Shown here in pieces: positions 22,803 through 34,800 of a stretch of 64,000 nt of DNA. Positions within the stretch are counted from its first letter, which is position 1. Each line of letters begins with the position of its first letter. The stretch is from assembly GCA_964630235.1 (NCBI GenBank), contig CAZVUO010000005.1, positions 225,747 to 289,746 on the forward strand. The letters run 5' to 3'. The notes beneath the pieces are model-generated. The model saw only the letters and a list, made by a program, of their open reading frames with translations. It was not told the origin of the DNA and ran no database searches. Source of the DNA: JBFLYH01 sp964630235 (GTDB lineage: Bacteria > Oederibacteriota > JAAXVQ01 > JAUVAV01). Position numbers and translations under genes: made by a program.

Positions 22803-25800
22803 ATGCCTCATTCATCAGGCTTTATCTTCAACCGGCGAAATCCTCCGCGTTTTGTTAAATGGCAACGCGTGATTACGATGGTAATCTCCGTCACTTTCGT
22901 ACTGCCGCATATCGTTTGGGCCTTCGAACCCGGCACCTTCTCCACCTCCGGGCAGTTCACGTTCCAAAACCAGATCATTGAAATCCCCGAAACCTGCGCG
23001 TCAATCGCCGATTCCTTTCCGGGAAAGGGCGACCGGCTGGTCATTCACATTCAGGACCTGCACTGCAATTACGAGGTCCAAACCCATATCGCCAAACTCC
23101 TGGAGCAATTGACCGGCCGGCAGCGCATCCGCCTGATGGGGATCGAGGGAGCCAGCCTGCCGGTCAACCTGACCAAGCTTTCCACTTTTCCCCAACGGCA
23201 AATCAAGCAACAGGTCGGGGAGTATTTTCTCCGCCAGGGCCAAATGTCCGGAGCGGAATTTTTCGCCGCCACGGGCGGGCCGGGCCTCAGCCTGCAAGGC
23301 GTGGAGGATCCGGACCGCTATCAGGCCAGCCGGGACTGTGTGGCCGGATTCTTATCCGACGAAACCAGCGGCCGTTTGCTGGACCTGCGTGAAGCACTCG
23401 AAGAAACCAAGCCGCTGGTCTATTCCAGCCGCCTTGTAAAACTGGACGCGGAACGCACGGCCTTCCGCAAGGGACGCCTCGCCCTCCTGCCGTACGCCGT
23501 CCGCCTGGCAGACCGCGCGCAGGAACAGCATGTGGCGCTGGACTCCTATCCCGCCCTGCAGGCTTTCGTGTCCCGGCGCCAGAATGTTTTTCCCGCCGAT
23601 GTGGATCCAGACCGCTTGTTCGCGGAAATGGAACTGCTGGAAGACAACGTGCGGGCGCCCTGGCTTGCCACCGAAGAAGCGAAAACCCTGGATGGATTGC
23701 TCCGGCGGCTGGACCTGCTCGAAAAACTGCTGAACGTTTCCGCCTCGCCCGACGAACTGGCCGCGTTCCGCGCCCATCCGGAGCGCTTGCGGATTGCGGT
23801 TTTCCTGGACTTCCTCCGGCGCTATCCCGTGGCCGAGGACCTGGACCCGGACCTGACCCAGCTTGACCGGCAGCTGGAGCAGGTGGATTATTTCTACCGC
23901 CACGCGGACCAGCGGAGCGAAGATTTTGTTTTGAACCTGCTCCGGCACATGGACCGCCGGCAAGTCTCCACCGCGCTTTTAACCACCGGCGGCTACCACA
24001 CGCCCCAGGTTCTGGCCGGATTGCGCCGGGCCGGGGTCGGTTATCTTTCGCTCAAACCCCGCCTGCTCCATCCGGACCAGGTCAATCCCTATTTCGCCCT
24101 GTTGCGCAACCGGACCACCCCTTTGGAAAAACTGTTCGCCCAGAACCAGGAAAAGATCGCCCTCGCCCCGCTGCTCGCCCAGTGGCAGGACGCGGAGCAG
24201 ATCGTGGACGAAAACCGTCTCCCGCGCGAAACGCGCGTCACCTACCAGATCATTGACCTCCTGCTGAAACTGGCTTTGCTCTCGGACCTGGCCCAGGACG
24301 GCCGGCGCGAACCCGCCGCTCTGGCTGAAGCCTTTGCGACCGAAGTGGGGAAGTATCCAGCCAACAATCCCGCCCTGGCTCCGGATTTCGCCACGCTGCG
24401 GCGTCAGGGGGACGCTCTGTTGGTGGGCATCGCCAACCAGCCGCTCCTGGCTGTTCTGTATCCCGCTGCCGCGGTGGGAAAACTGCCCAAGAACGCGATC
24501 TACAGCACTTCCTTCAACGGGCAGGGGTTGAGTTTTTACGCGCCGGCGGACCAGACCGCCGTGGTCCAGGCGCTGGAAACCCTGACCGCGAGCCGGCGGG
24601 CCCTTCTGGCGGACCTGGCCCGGCGCGGATGGCAGCGCGCGTCCGCCTTGCAGGCCGCGGCACGCCAGGCGTTCAGCCGGTGGTACTGGAGCCCGGCCTG
24701 GGACCGGGCGCGGAATCTGCTGACCTGGCAGTTTCTGGGCGCGGCCGCGGCGCTCTTCTTGGCCGCGGTCATGAACGACTGGTCGCTGGAAAGCCTTCTG
24801 CCCGCCGGCGGCCTGCTCGCGCTGGGAGCCGTGAACGCACGCACCCCGCGTCATCCACGCATGCTGTTCTTTTATCCCGACATGGAAGCCGCCCCGGAGA
24901 ACCTGCTGGAACGCCTGGGCGCGAAAGGCCGGCATTTGTACGAAATGGCCCGCCTGAACCTGCCCGTGCCGGCCGGCTTCACCATCCTGTCCGAAGTCTC
25001 GAAAGAGGTCATCCGCACCCGGCGCCTGCACAGCGGCGTCCGGAGAGAACTTCTGCAGAACTTGTTCCGGCTGCAGCAGTTCACCGGCCAGGTGCTGGGC
25101 GACCGCGCCAATCCGCTGCTGGTCTCGGTGCGTTCGGGCGCGGAACACTCCATGCCCGGCATGATGCTGACGATCACCCATGTGGGCCTGACCGATGAAA
25201 CCGTCCAGGGCCTGGCCGCGGCCGTGAACAACGAAGACTTCGCCTGGGAAACCTACGCCCGGTTCATGCAGGACTATGCCCGGGACGTCATGAACGTGGA
25301 CGGGAACAAGCTGGAGGACATCCGCCAGCGTCTCGCCGTGGCCGAAGGCACGATGGATTTCGGCGTGGAAGGCTGGCAAGCGCTCGTGACGGAGTTCAAG
25401 GCGCTGATCGTGCGGGAAACCGGCCGCGCTTTTCCGCAGGACGCGCGGGAACAGTTGTTCGAGGCCACCCGCCGCGTCATGCGGTCGTGGGATGACGGCC
25501 GCGTCCGCGATTTCCGCCAGCGCAACGATATCCCCGACACCGGCACCGGCGTGACCATCCAGAAAATGGTTTTCGGCAATCTCGACCAGTTCTCCGGGTC
25601 GGGCGTCATTTACACGCGCGACCCCAAGACCGGGGAGAAAACCATTTCCGGCGAACTGGCCCGCCAGCACGCCGGCGAGGAGGTCGTGGACGGCCGGTTG
25701 GTCTTCGAGGACATGAACGCCCTGCGCACCTGGCTGCCCGAGGTCTACGACGAACTGCGCGGTTACGCCGTCCTGCTCGAGGGACGCTTCAAGTCCATCC

Positions 25801-28800
25801 AGGACGTCGAGTTCACCATCGAGAGCGGCCAGCTGTATCTTCTGCAGACGCGAAGCGCCGCCCAGATGCTGTACCCGCTGGCCCGCCTGCGCGTGCTGAT
25901 GGACATGGCGCGCGAGGGCCTGCTCAACGAGCGGGAAATCATCGCCCAGATCACGCTCGGCGAACTGCATTGGATCGAGGATTTTCTCAAGGCCAGCCGC
26001 GTGCCCAGACTGCTGGAAGGGGAGAGCATCGCCCGGGGCAAACCCGCGGCCGCGGGCATCCGGGCCGGGCGCCTGGCGTTCACCCCGGAGCAGGCCCGGT
26101 TTTTCGCCGAGGCAGGACAGGACTACATCCTGGCCCTCCACCGTTCGGACAAATCGGACGAGCCCCTGATCGAGCACCCCCGCTGCGTGGGCGTGATCGA
26201 GCACTTGGGCGGCGTGTTCTCTCACGCCTCCAGCCTGATGCGGCGCGAGCGTCAACTGCGCCCCTGCGTGATCGGACTCCTCGACATGGACATTTTCACC
26301 CGGCCGCGCGGCGGGAATCCGCCCGTGGTGTATCTGGGTAACGCCAAGCTGTGGCTCAATCCGGGCGACGTGCTCACCGTGGACGGCAACACCGGCCGGG
26401 TCTACCGCGGCGACATCACCTCCCAATTGTCCAAATCCGAGGTGGCCCGCGTGCTGGAGGACCAGGCCGACGCCCTGCGCCAGACCGAGGACTGGCGTCA
26501 GTTCGAAACCGTGCAGCGCTGGATTGACAAGCACGTGGCGCTCATGACCGCAGAGCGTGAAAATCTGGCACAGGTCATCGCCGCGTGGACGAAGGAACCG
26601 GATGACGCCGAGATCACGCCCGAGATGAAAGCGTTGCTGGATGCCATCCGGCTGACCCACCCTGATCTATTGGCGCCGGAGAACCATCGTCTGCTGGAAG
26701 CTGTCGTGACCTTGGTGGCGGGGCGCGATCGCATCCCCACTGTCAATTTTCTGGAACATGTGCCGGATGACGCCACCTACGAGTTCCTGCGCCAGTTCCT
26801 CCTGCCGCCGCAGGCCTACAGCCAGCCCGACTGGGTACCCGGCACCTCGCTCTCCCTCGAGGATTCTGCGAAGGTCCTGCTCGCCATCGCGGCGGTCAGC
26901 CCGGAAACCATCCGCAAGATCCTGCATAACCCCTACGGCCTGCATGATTACCTGGTCCAGGCCTTCGGACGGGTCGCCCAGAGCGATCCGGAAGCCTTGG
27001 CCCGCATGCTCGACCTGGCCGCGGTGAACGTGGGCGCCTTCGACGCGCCCCGGCTGGACGTGTATGTGATGCAGACCTTTTTCCTCTATTCGCGCATCCT
27101 GATGCGCCTGCCGGACCGGACCCTGCAGCACGTTCTGCGTTCGGTCTCCGGCCGGACGCTGGCCAGCCTGAGCGCGGAATGTTTCCTCGCGCAGGAACAC
27201 AAGGTCGTGAAAAACTGGGCCGACAAGTTCTACGCGCCTTTCCGGTCCTGGGCCCAGTGGGATGCCGCGCTGCGCGGCGCCCTGCGGACCCATCCGCAAG
27301 CCGGCGAATTCTGGAAGCGGGTGGTGGAAGTGGATATCGCCCGCAAGGAGCCCTGGTTCACCACGCGTCTGCAGACCGCCGGCGTGACGCCAGGCCCCGG
27401 TTCCGAAGGGTTCCTTCGCCTGCGGCCCGTGGCGTTTCTGCTCGCCCTGCTGTCCGCGGCTGGGGTCAGCCTGGCCCTGGGACTGGCCCTGCCGCCTGAA
27501 TGGCTCTCCTTCGCGCAAGGGTTGTGGGGCGCCCTCGCCGGCCTGGGCCTGGCCGCCGCCTACGGGCCGCGTCTGCTTTACCTGGGGTGGCTCGCGCGGC
27601 CCTCCGCCGCGAGCGGCGCGCTGGCCTCGGATACCGTCAACACCAACCTGCAACTGCAGCAGCTGGTGGCGGACCTCGAACGCCGGGGCGGGTTGCCTGC
27701 CGGCTACCAGCGCCCCGCGTTCGCGCTCTTGGAACCTCAGTCCGTGTGGCGCGGTCTCCTGCGGGGGTTCCGTATCGCCTCGGGTTCCCAGGGCCTGGTC
27801 CGCCTGCACTCCCGTTTTCTCACCCTGCCCCTGGCCGCGCAACGCGCGGTGCTCCTGCACGAGATATATGAAGCGCACGGCCAACCACACTGGCGCGCCA
27901 GTCTGGCGGAATACGCCTCGTTCTTACGGTCCGCGCCCGCCGACCCCCGCGCCGATCTGCGCCAGGCCATGCGAGCCCGCCTCGACACCCTGTACCAGGA
28001 TCCCTACCTGGCCATTGGGAAGTTGGGCGACGACGTCATCGAATTGAAGAACCTCCAGCGTCCCTCCGAATCCTTCTGGCTGAAGCTGAAGGCAGATGCC
28101 AACGTCAGCGAAGGCCTGCTGCACTACAGCATTTATCTCCAGCGGCCTGACCTTCCGCAGAGCGTGATCGTGACCGGCATCGGCCTCTCCGTGGACAGGG
28201 ACGATGAAATCAACCTGCTCACGTTCAACACCGAGTATCCGGCCGGCGCCCTGCCTGGCGGCGGGGGACAGACCGTGATGAATTTCCTGCGCCAGGAAGC
28301 TCTGCGCCTGAACCGCCGCTTCCTGTTCAGCGACGTGGGTAACGCGCGGGTCAGGACCCTGGTGCGCCGGTTCACGAAAAACGTCAGCGTGCCGGGCTGG
28401 TCCGTGGAAGGCCAGGACCCGCAGGCCCGGCTGGCCTGGGACTGGGACAACTGGCGGGGGCAGTTTTTGAACGCGGATCCGCAAACCACGCCTGAGGTCA
28501 TCGCCGGCCAGGTGGCGGAGTGGGAGCGTCTGGCGGACCGCGCCGAACAGGTGCTGGCCAGGCTGGTGCCGGACCCCGCGCGGCAAGCCGGCGTCCGCGC
28601 GGCCATGTGGCAGCGGGCACGCGCGGCGTGGGATCAGACCCAGCTGCCGCGCCAGGCCGGTTTGGCGGCGCTGACCGCTGTTTTGGAAGCAGGACTTCCC
28701 GCGGATGCGCGCGTGCCGGGCAAGATCATGACGTGGCTGGAGAATGAGCTGAAGGATATGCGGGAACTGGTTTTTCCGGAGGACCTGTCCCGGCTGGCGC

Positions 28801-31800
28801 GGCAGCTGGCCGGTCCCACCAGCGTGGACCTCGTCGTGGAGACCGCCGATTCCATGGAAGCGCTGTTGGACGATCTGACCGAAGCCCCCGCCTCCGATGC
28901 GAGCCCGAACGCGGAACAGGAAAGAACGCGCCTGGCCTTGAACCGCCTGCTGAACACCCTCACGCCGGTGCAGGCCGGCCTGGCGTTCCAAGCCCTCGCG
29001 GACCTGGACCTGGACCAGTGGCGCCGGGTCGCCGCCTATCCGCTGGGCAATCACGATGCCTTCATCAAGGTCCTGGTGCATTTGGGAGAGACCAATCCGC
29101 TTGCTCTGGCCAGCTTGCTCGACGCGCTGCCGTTCGACCTCTCCCGCGCCACCCCGGCCCAGCTCCGCGATCACCTGGTTCAGGTCAATCTCAGTTACGC
29201 CCGGGCCCTGACCCAGCTGCCGTACGCCCAGCAACAGCAGATCATCCGGTCGCTGAACGCCCAGACCGTCTACACCCTCTACTGGGAATGGATGGTCGCG
29301 CTGTCCCACCCGCTCTACTATCAGACCCATTTCAGCCGGCTGATGGACGCCGGGCGGCTGCGGCTCCTGCTGCGGGATACGTTGCGCAGCCATCCTGACC
29401 AGGCGCGTTTCTGGAAACTGGTGGACGCAGGGCGCCGGACCGGCCAATCCGGGTTCTTCCGCGAGTTCACCGACCAGGACTCCCTGGCCGCTCTGCTCCG
29501 CAAGGAAGGGTTCGTCCTGCCGGAAGACCCGCCGGCCACAGCCGAACTGGCCCGCCAAGCCCGTTGGGTGCGGGAGGAATTCAAGCGGTCCGCGACCTCC
29601 GGAGCCCTCTGCTTCACTCATGCCGCGCGCCTGCTCACCTATTTCCGCAGCCAGGACCGCAACGCCGTCCTCTTCAAGAAACGTTGGGACGGCGTGGCGG
29701 ACGAACATTACTACGTGTACGTGGACGGCTATCTGGTGGACCCGTATCCCGACGACCTGATCGCGAAATTCCAGACCCCCGAGGTCGACCAGATCCGCGG
29801 CCTGGTCCGCGACGGCGTGGTCGTGGTGCGCGCCACTTCGCCCGAGGCCGCGCCGTACCGCACCGGCATCCTGCCTGAGCGGCAGGACGACGCCCTGATC
29901 GCGCGCGTCAATCTGCTGATTGCCGCGGAGTTCGACCTGCCCGTGGTCGCGACCGCCGAGGACGCCGATTGGCGGCGACTGGACCGCCAGTCCATCCGGG
30001 TTTCTCCCTGGCGCCTGGCCCTGGGCGCGTTCCTGGTCGCCGTGCTGGGCGTCTTCTCCTTCCTGCTTTCGCCCGGGTCCACGCTCTCCACGCTCAGCGC
30101 GTGGGGCGCGGGCGCCGGCGTCCTCAGTCTGGCAGGCATCTACGCGCCCCGCCTGTACTATTGGTGGCGGCTGGTCCAGGCCCGCGCGCCGGCCCTGGAC
30201 CCGGTCCTGATTGACGCCCAGCTGACGCGTTTACTCGCCAACCTGGAGCAGGAACACGTCCTGCCGGGCAACCGCCACATCCTGCCCGCGGGGTATCAGC
30301 GGCCCCGCTTCAAGGTCCTGCCGGAAAAAATCCTGAACCGGCCCTTCTGGCGGGGCTTCCGCGTGGCGTACGGCGCTTCCGGCATCGTGTACCTGCATCC
30401 GAATTTCCTGTCCCTGCCGGTCTCGGCCCAGCGCGCCGTCCTGATCCATGAAATCTATGAAGCCCACAACCGCGGCCATCTGCAGGCCACGCTCGCGGAA
30501 CTGGCCAGCTATGTCCGGTCAGCCATCCTCTTCCTGCGTCCGGCGGCCCGGCATTTCCGCCGGATCGAATGGATCGGCTACCAGGCCAAGACCGATCCGC
30601 AAGCCCGGCGCCAGCAAATCGAAAACCTGCTCTTCGAGATTCAGCGTGAGCTCTCCCGCCCGGGGAGCGGACACCTTCCGCAAGCCGCGGTCATTTCCGA
30701 CCTGCACGCGGACGCCAGACGGTTTGCGGAACTCCTGGGCGACGCCCTGCGCCAGCTCACGGGTTTCCAGGGTACGCTGGATCCCGACCGCTCCATCGAG
30801 CGCCAGATGAACGAGCAGGGCCTCTCCCTCAAGGACATGCCCGGCCTGATCGTCATCAACGGCGATCTGCTGGACCGCGGCACGGACGGCTTCCGCGCCT
30901 TCAACTTGGTGCGGGAACTGCGGCGCGTGGCCCCGGACCGCGTGGTGTACATCGTGGGCAACCATGATCTATGGGCCGCGGGAAACCTGCTCGGCATTCA
31001 TCTTCCGTGGTATCCGGGATACGATTTCCACGGCGACACGGAGTCCGAACAGCTCGTGGTCCGGCACCGCCGGACCCATCCCAGACAAGTCAATGATTTC
31101 GCCTGGTGGACGGCCCGCCTGGCGGAGTACAACGCCGATCAGTCGGCCTGGCAAAAGAGCGATTTCGGCAAGGCCATGAAGGCCAGCCGCGCCGGCTTTC
31201 TCGAACTGTACCAGCGGGTGGGGAAGACCTGGACCGAGCCGCAAAAGGACACCTGGGAGGAGTTCATCGGGCACTTCGCGCGCATCCAGGTCCCGGACCC
31301 GGCGGTCGGCCTCAACGCCATCGGCCGCACCTCGATGGAATGGTGGCAGCGCGTGCACGCCGAGCTGGTGGCGCACCGCCGCGCCCGCGAGGGGCTGGCG
31401 GACGCCGAGGAGCTGCAGGCCTGGGACCAGGCCGCCGCCCTTGCCCTGCAGATCAGCGCCGCCTATTTGGAACGCATGGCCGCGGCCCTGGCGGCAGGGA
31501 AGTGGTGGGTCAAAGTTTTGCAGGGCATCAATACCCAGGCCTATTCCTCCATGGAGTGGTGGTGCCAGGATTGGTCCAGCCATAAAGGCTGGGGCGAGGC
31601 GTTCATCGCCGAGCTCAACGAACGCTTCCTGTATGTGAACGGACAGCCCGTTACCCAGGCCAACTATCCCCAGAGCAGGGTCATGCAGGACATGGCCCGC
31701 TTCTTCCTCGAAAATTTCAATCTGCACGCCTTTGACGCCTACGGCAACCTGGTCACCCACGGCATGCTGCCCGTCGAGCCGGACGGCAGCATCCGCGTTT

Positions 31801-34800
31801 CCTTCCGGGGACGGACCTACACGGGCCGGGAGGTGTTCACGGCGTTGACCGCCATGGCCGACGCGGTGAAAAAATCGCGGGGCGAGCGGAGCCAGATGAT
31901 CGAAACCTTCCGGGTGATGAACGACTGGTACGCGGACAAAACCACCCGCATCAAACCCATGCACGTGCGCAGTTACCTGCGGGACATCGGTCTGCACCTC
32001 ATCCAGGGCGGCCTGCGCGCTTTCAACTGGTTCACCGGGCACAATCCGCTGACCAAAATGGGCACCTCCTTCATGCATCAGGACGGCGATTACGCCATGT
32101 TCTTCATTGACAAGGGCATGTCCCCCAAATTCGGCGGGGAAGGGTCCTACGCCCTGATCGGCGCGGGCGTCCGTTTCCGCGGTTTCTCCGCGGACCGCAG
32201 CCGCGCGGTGGTGGATTCGCCGGTCACGGTCACGGAACCGCGCGGCGTCATCGTCAATCCCGGCATGCCGAGGGAGGAATACCTTCGCAAGATCCAGCGC
32301 GCCCTGCGCGTCGAACTGGCGTCGCTCCCGGCCAGACCCGCGCCGCGCCTGGTCCGGCGGCCGGCCGCGGAGATCACCAGCGAGGAACTGCTTCACAACC
32401 GCATCCTGGATCTGGTCCTGGCCCGCCCGTCGCTTCCCACCAAGGACCGCGACCGCCAAACCCTGGCCGCGTTCCTCGTGGCGGATCACCCGCTCAAGGC
32501 CGAGGTCTTCGCGCGCATCAACCGGCTGGGCGAAGCGGAAATTCTCCAGCACCTGGAAGCCCTGCTGGCCCGCGACCAGGGTGACTCCCAGCCGTTCGGC
32601 TTCGGGCAGAACACCTTCAGCCCCTTCCGGCAGCGCCACCTGACCTTGCGCGAGCTTGTTCTTCAGCCGACCAACGGCCTGCGCGATCTGAACCAGCTGC
32701 TCATCAGCCCCCTGAGCGTGGTCAGCAGCCCGGAACTCATGGACCGCCTGATCAAAGGCGGCCAGGCAACCCTGGTGCGCACCAGCATCGAAGCCGAGTA
32801 CCTGCTTCTGCGCGCGCTGGTCATTCTTTCCCGCCAGCCCGAGCGGCTGTTCCTGACCGCCGCCGATGTCGAGGAGCTGGCGCGTTACCTGCAAATCCCC
32901 GAGGTTTTGTCCGATCTCGATTTCTACCTCCAGCAGCGGGAAACCGCGGGACAAGCGACCACGACCATGCCGGCCAATGTCCTGGCGCTCGCCCAGCTCT
33001 TCCTCCCGGCCGACACCCCGGAAAAGCGGGCCAGCCTTGGAGAGCTCCTCGCCCTGCTGGGCCGCCTGCGAACCGAAAGCCCGCTCTGGGCCGAAGTACT
33101 CAATGATCCGCGGCTGCCCGCGGCCTCGCAGGCGGCGGACCTCCGCCGCCTGGAAGCGCTCGCCGCCGGCGCCGCCCAGCCTTCCGAGGGAGAACTGCGG
33201 CTGGCGCCGCTGCGTCTCCTGGCGGCAGCGGCAGTGGCCGTGGGGATCGGGATCTCGTTGTCGCTGACCCTGGGACCGGAAACAGCCGTGCGCGCGGTCT
33301 CACTTTGGGGCGCGGCCTCGGGCCTGGGTTTAGCGGCCATCTACGGCGCGCGCCTGTATTATCTTTGGCGCCTGGTAAGGCCCCGCGCTCCGGCCTTGGA
33401 CCCCGCGCACGCCAACCAGCAGCTGGCCGAATTGATCGCGGACCTGGCCCGCCGCGGCGGCCTGCCCGAAGGATACGCGCCCGCCATCGCCGTATTGCCC
33501 CCGCAATCGCTCCGCTCCATCTTGTTCCGGGGTTTTTTGATCGCCAAAGCCGAAGGCGGCCGCCTGTGGCTGCATCCGAATTTCCTCTCCCTCCCATGGC
33601 CCATCCAGCAGGCCGTGGCCTTGCACGAACTGGTCGAAGCCGGCGGCCAGGGGCATTGGCGCGCCACCTGGGAAGAATTCCGCTCTTATTTCCGCTCCCG
33701 GCCTTTCCGGCCCACGTATCCGCAAACGATCTTCGCCGGCGACTTCACCATCCAGGAGCCCCTGGAACGCGGCACGGCCTGGAACCGCTACCGGGTCCGC
33801 TATAAGAACTACCCCTATTTCTTCCTGGTGAAAAACGAGCTCGATCCCCGCGACGCGGAGCATTACGCGCTTGCCCGGCTCGCGCCGGCCGCGCTCAACC
33901 AGCAAACCCTGGACGTGGTCCTCACGGGGCTCAACCTCCAGCGTTTCCGGCTCCTGCGTTTCCGGCACCGGCTGCTCGCGCCGCGCGTGGAATCATTTGT
34001 CATGAACGAAAGCGGCACGGTGATCGGATATCTCGCGCCGTATTGGGCCGGAGAGAAGCTGTCGGACTTAACGCGCCGCGGGGCGCTGAGCACAGGTCAG
34101 CTGAACCAGGTGCTGCGCCAGCTGCACGCCCAGCTGGACATCATGCACGCCAACCGCCTGATGCACGGCGATCCCCACTTCGAAAATGCGTGGGTGAAGC
34201 CGCCCTCTCCGTGGGTGCCGCGCTTCCTGGCGCGCCGCTTCCCGCGGCTGTTCCCGGTGGTCGCGCGCTTCGTCAATTTCCAGCCCCGCGAGGAATTCAA
34301 TCCCACCGCGGACGTGTTGAAGTTCCGCCTGCTGGTGGACCGCCTGAGCCGCGAAACCCTTGCCGGCCGCGCGGCGGAATTCATCCCCGCGCCGGCTCCG
34401 CGCCCGGCCGTGAGGCCGCTCGCCGGCAATCTCGCTGATGCCCGGGTCACGGCCGCGGTCGTGCGGACAGGCGACCAGGCCACGGCGCTCGTACTCGACC
34501 ACCGTACCGGGGAAGCCCTCTATCGCCGCTCCTTCACGCTCGGCGCCGACCCAACCGGCGCGGTCCGGGACGAACTGACGTACGTTCTGCGCCAACTCGG
34601 CGTGCGCATTGACACCGCGGGCGTTTCGGGCTGGCCCGAGGACGGCTACGACGCGCTGCGCGCCATGTTGTGGAACGACCTGGACATCGTGGCTTTTTCG
34701 CCCGCCGATTCTCCGGCAGGCTCCTTTGCGGATCCCGCCGACCTGCAGGCCGTGGCCGATGCCGCCCGACGCCTCTTTCACGAGACCGCGGAGGTCGTCC

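Noticed and set aside
23979..26660. 893-codon open frame on the minus strand
   Set aside because: Antisense shadow of the PPDK region; low-complexity Gln/Gly/His-rich composition and no domain.
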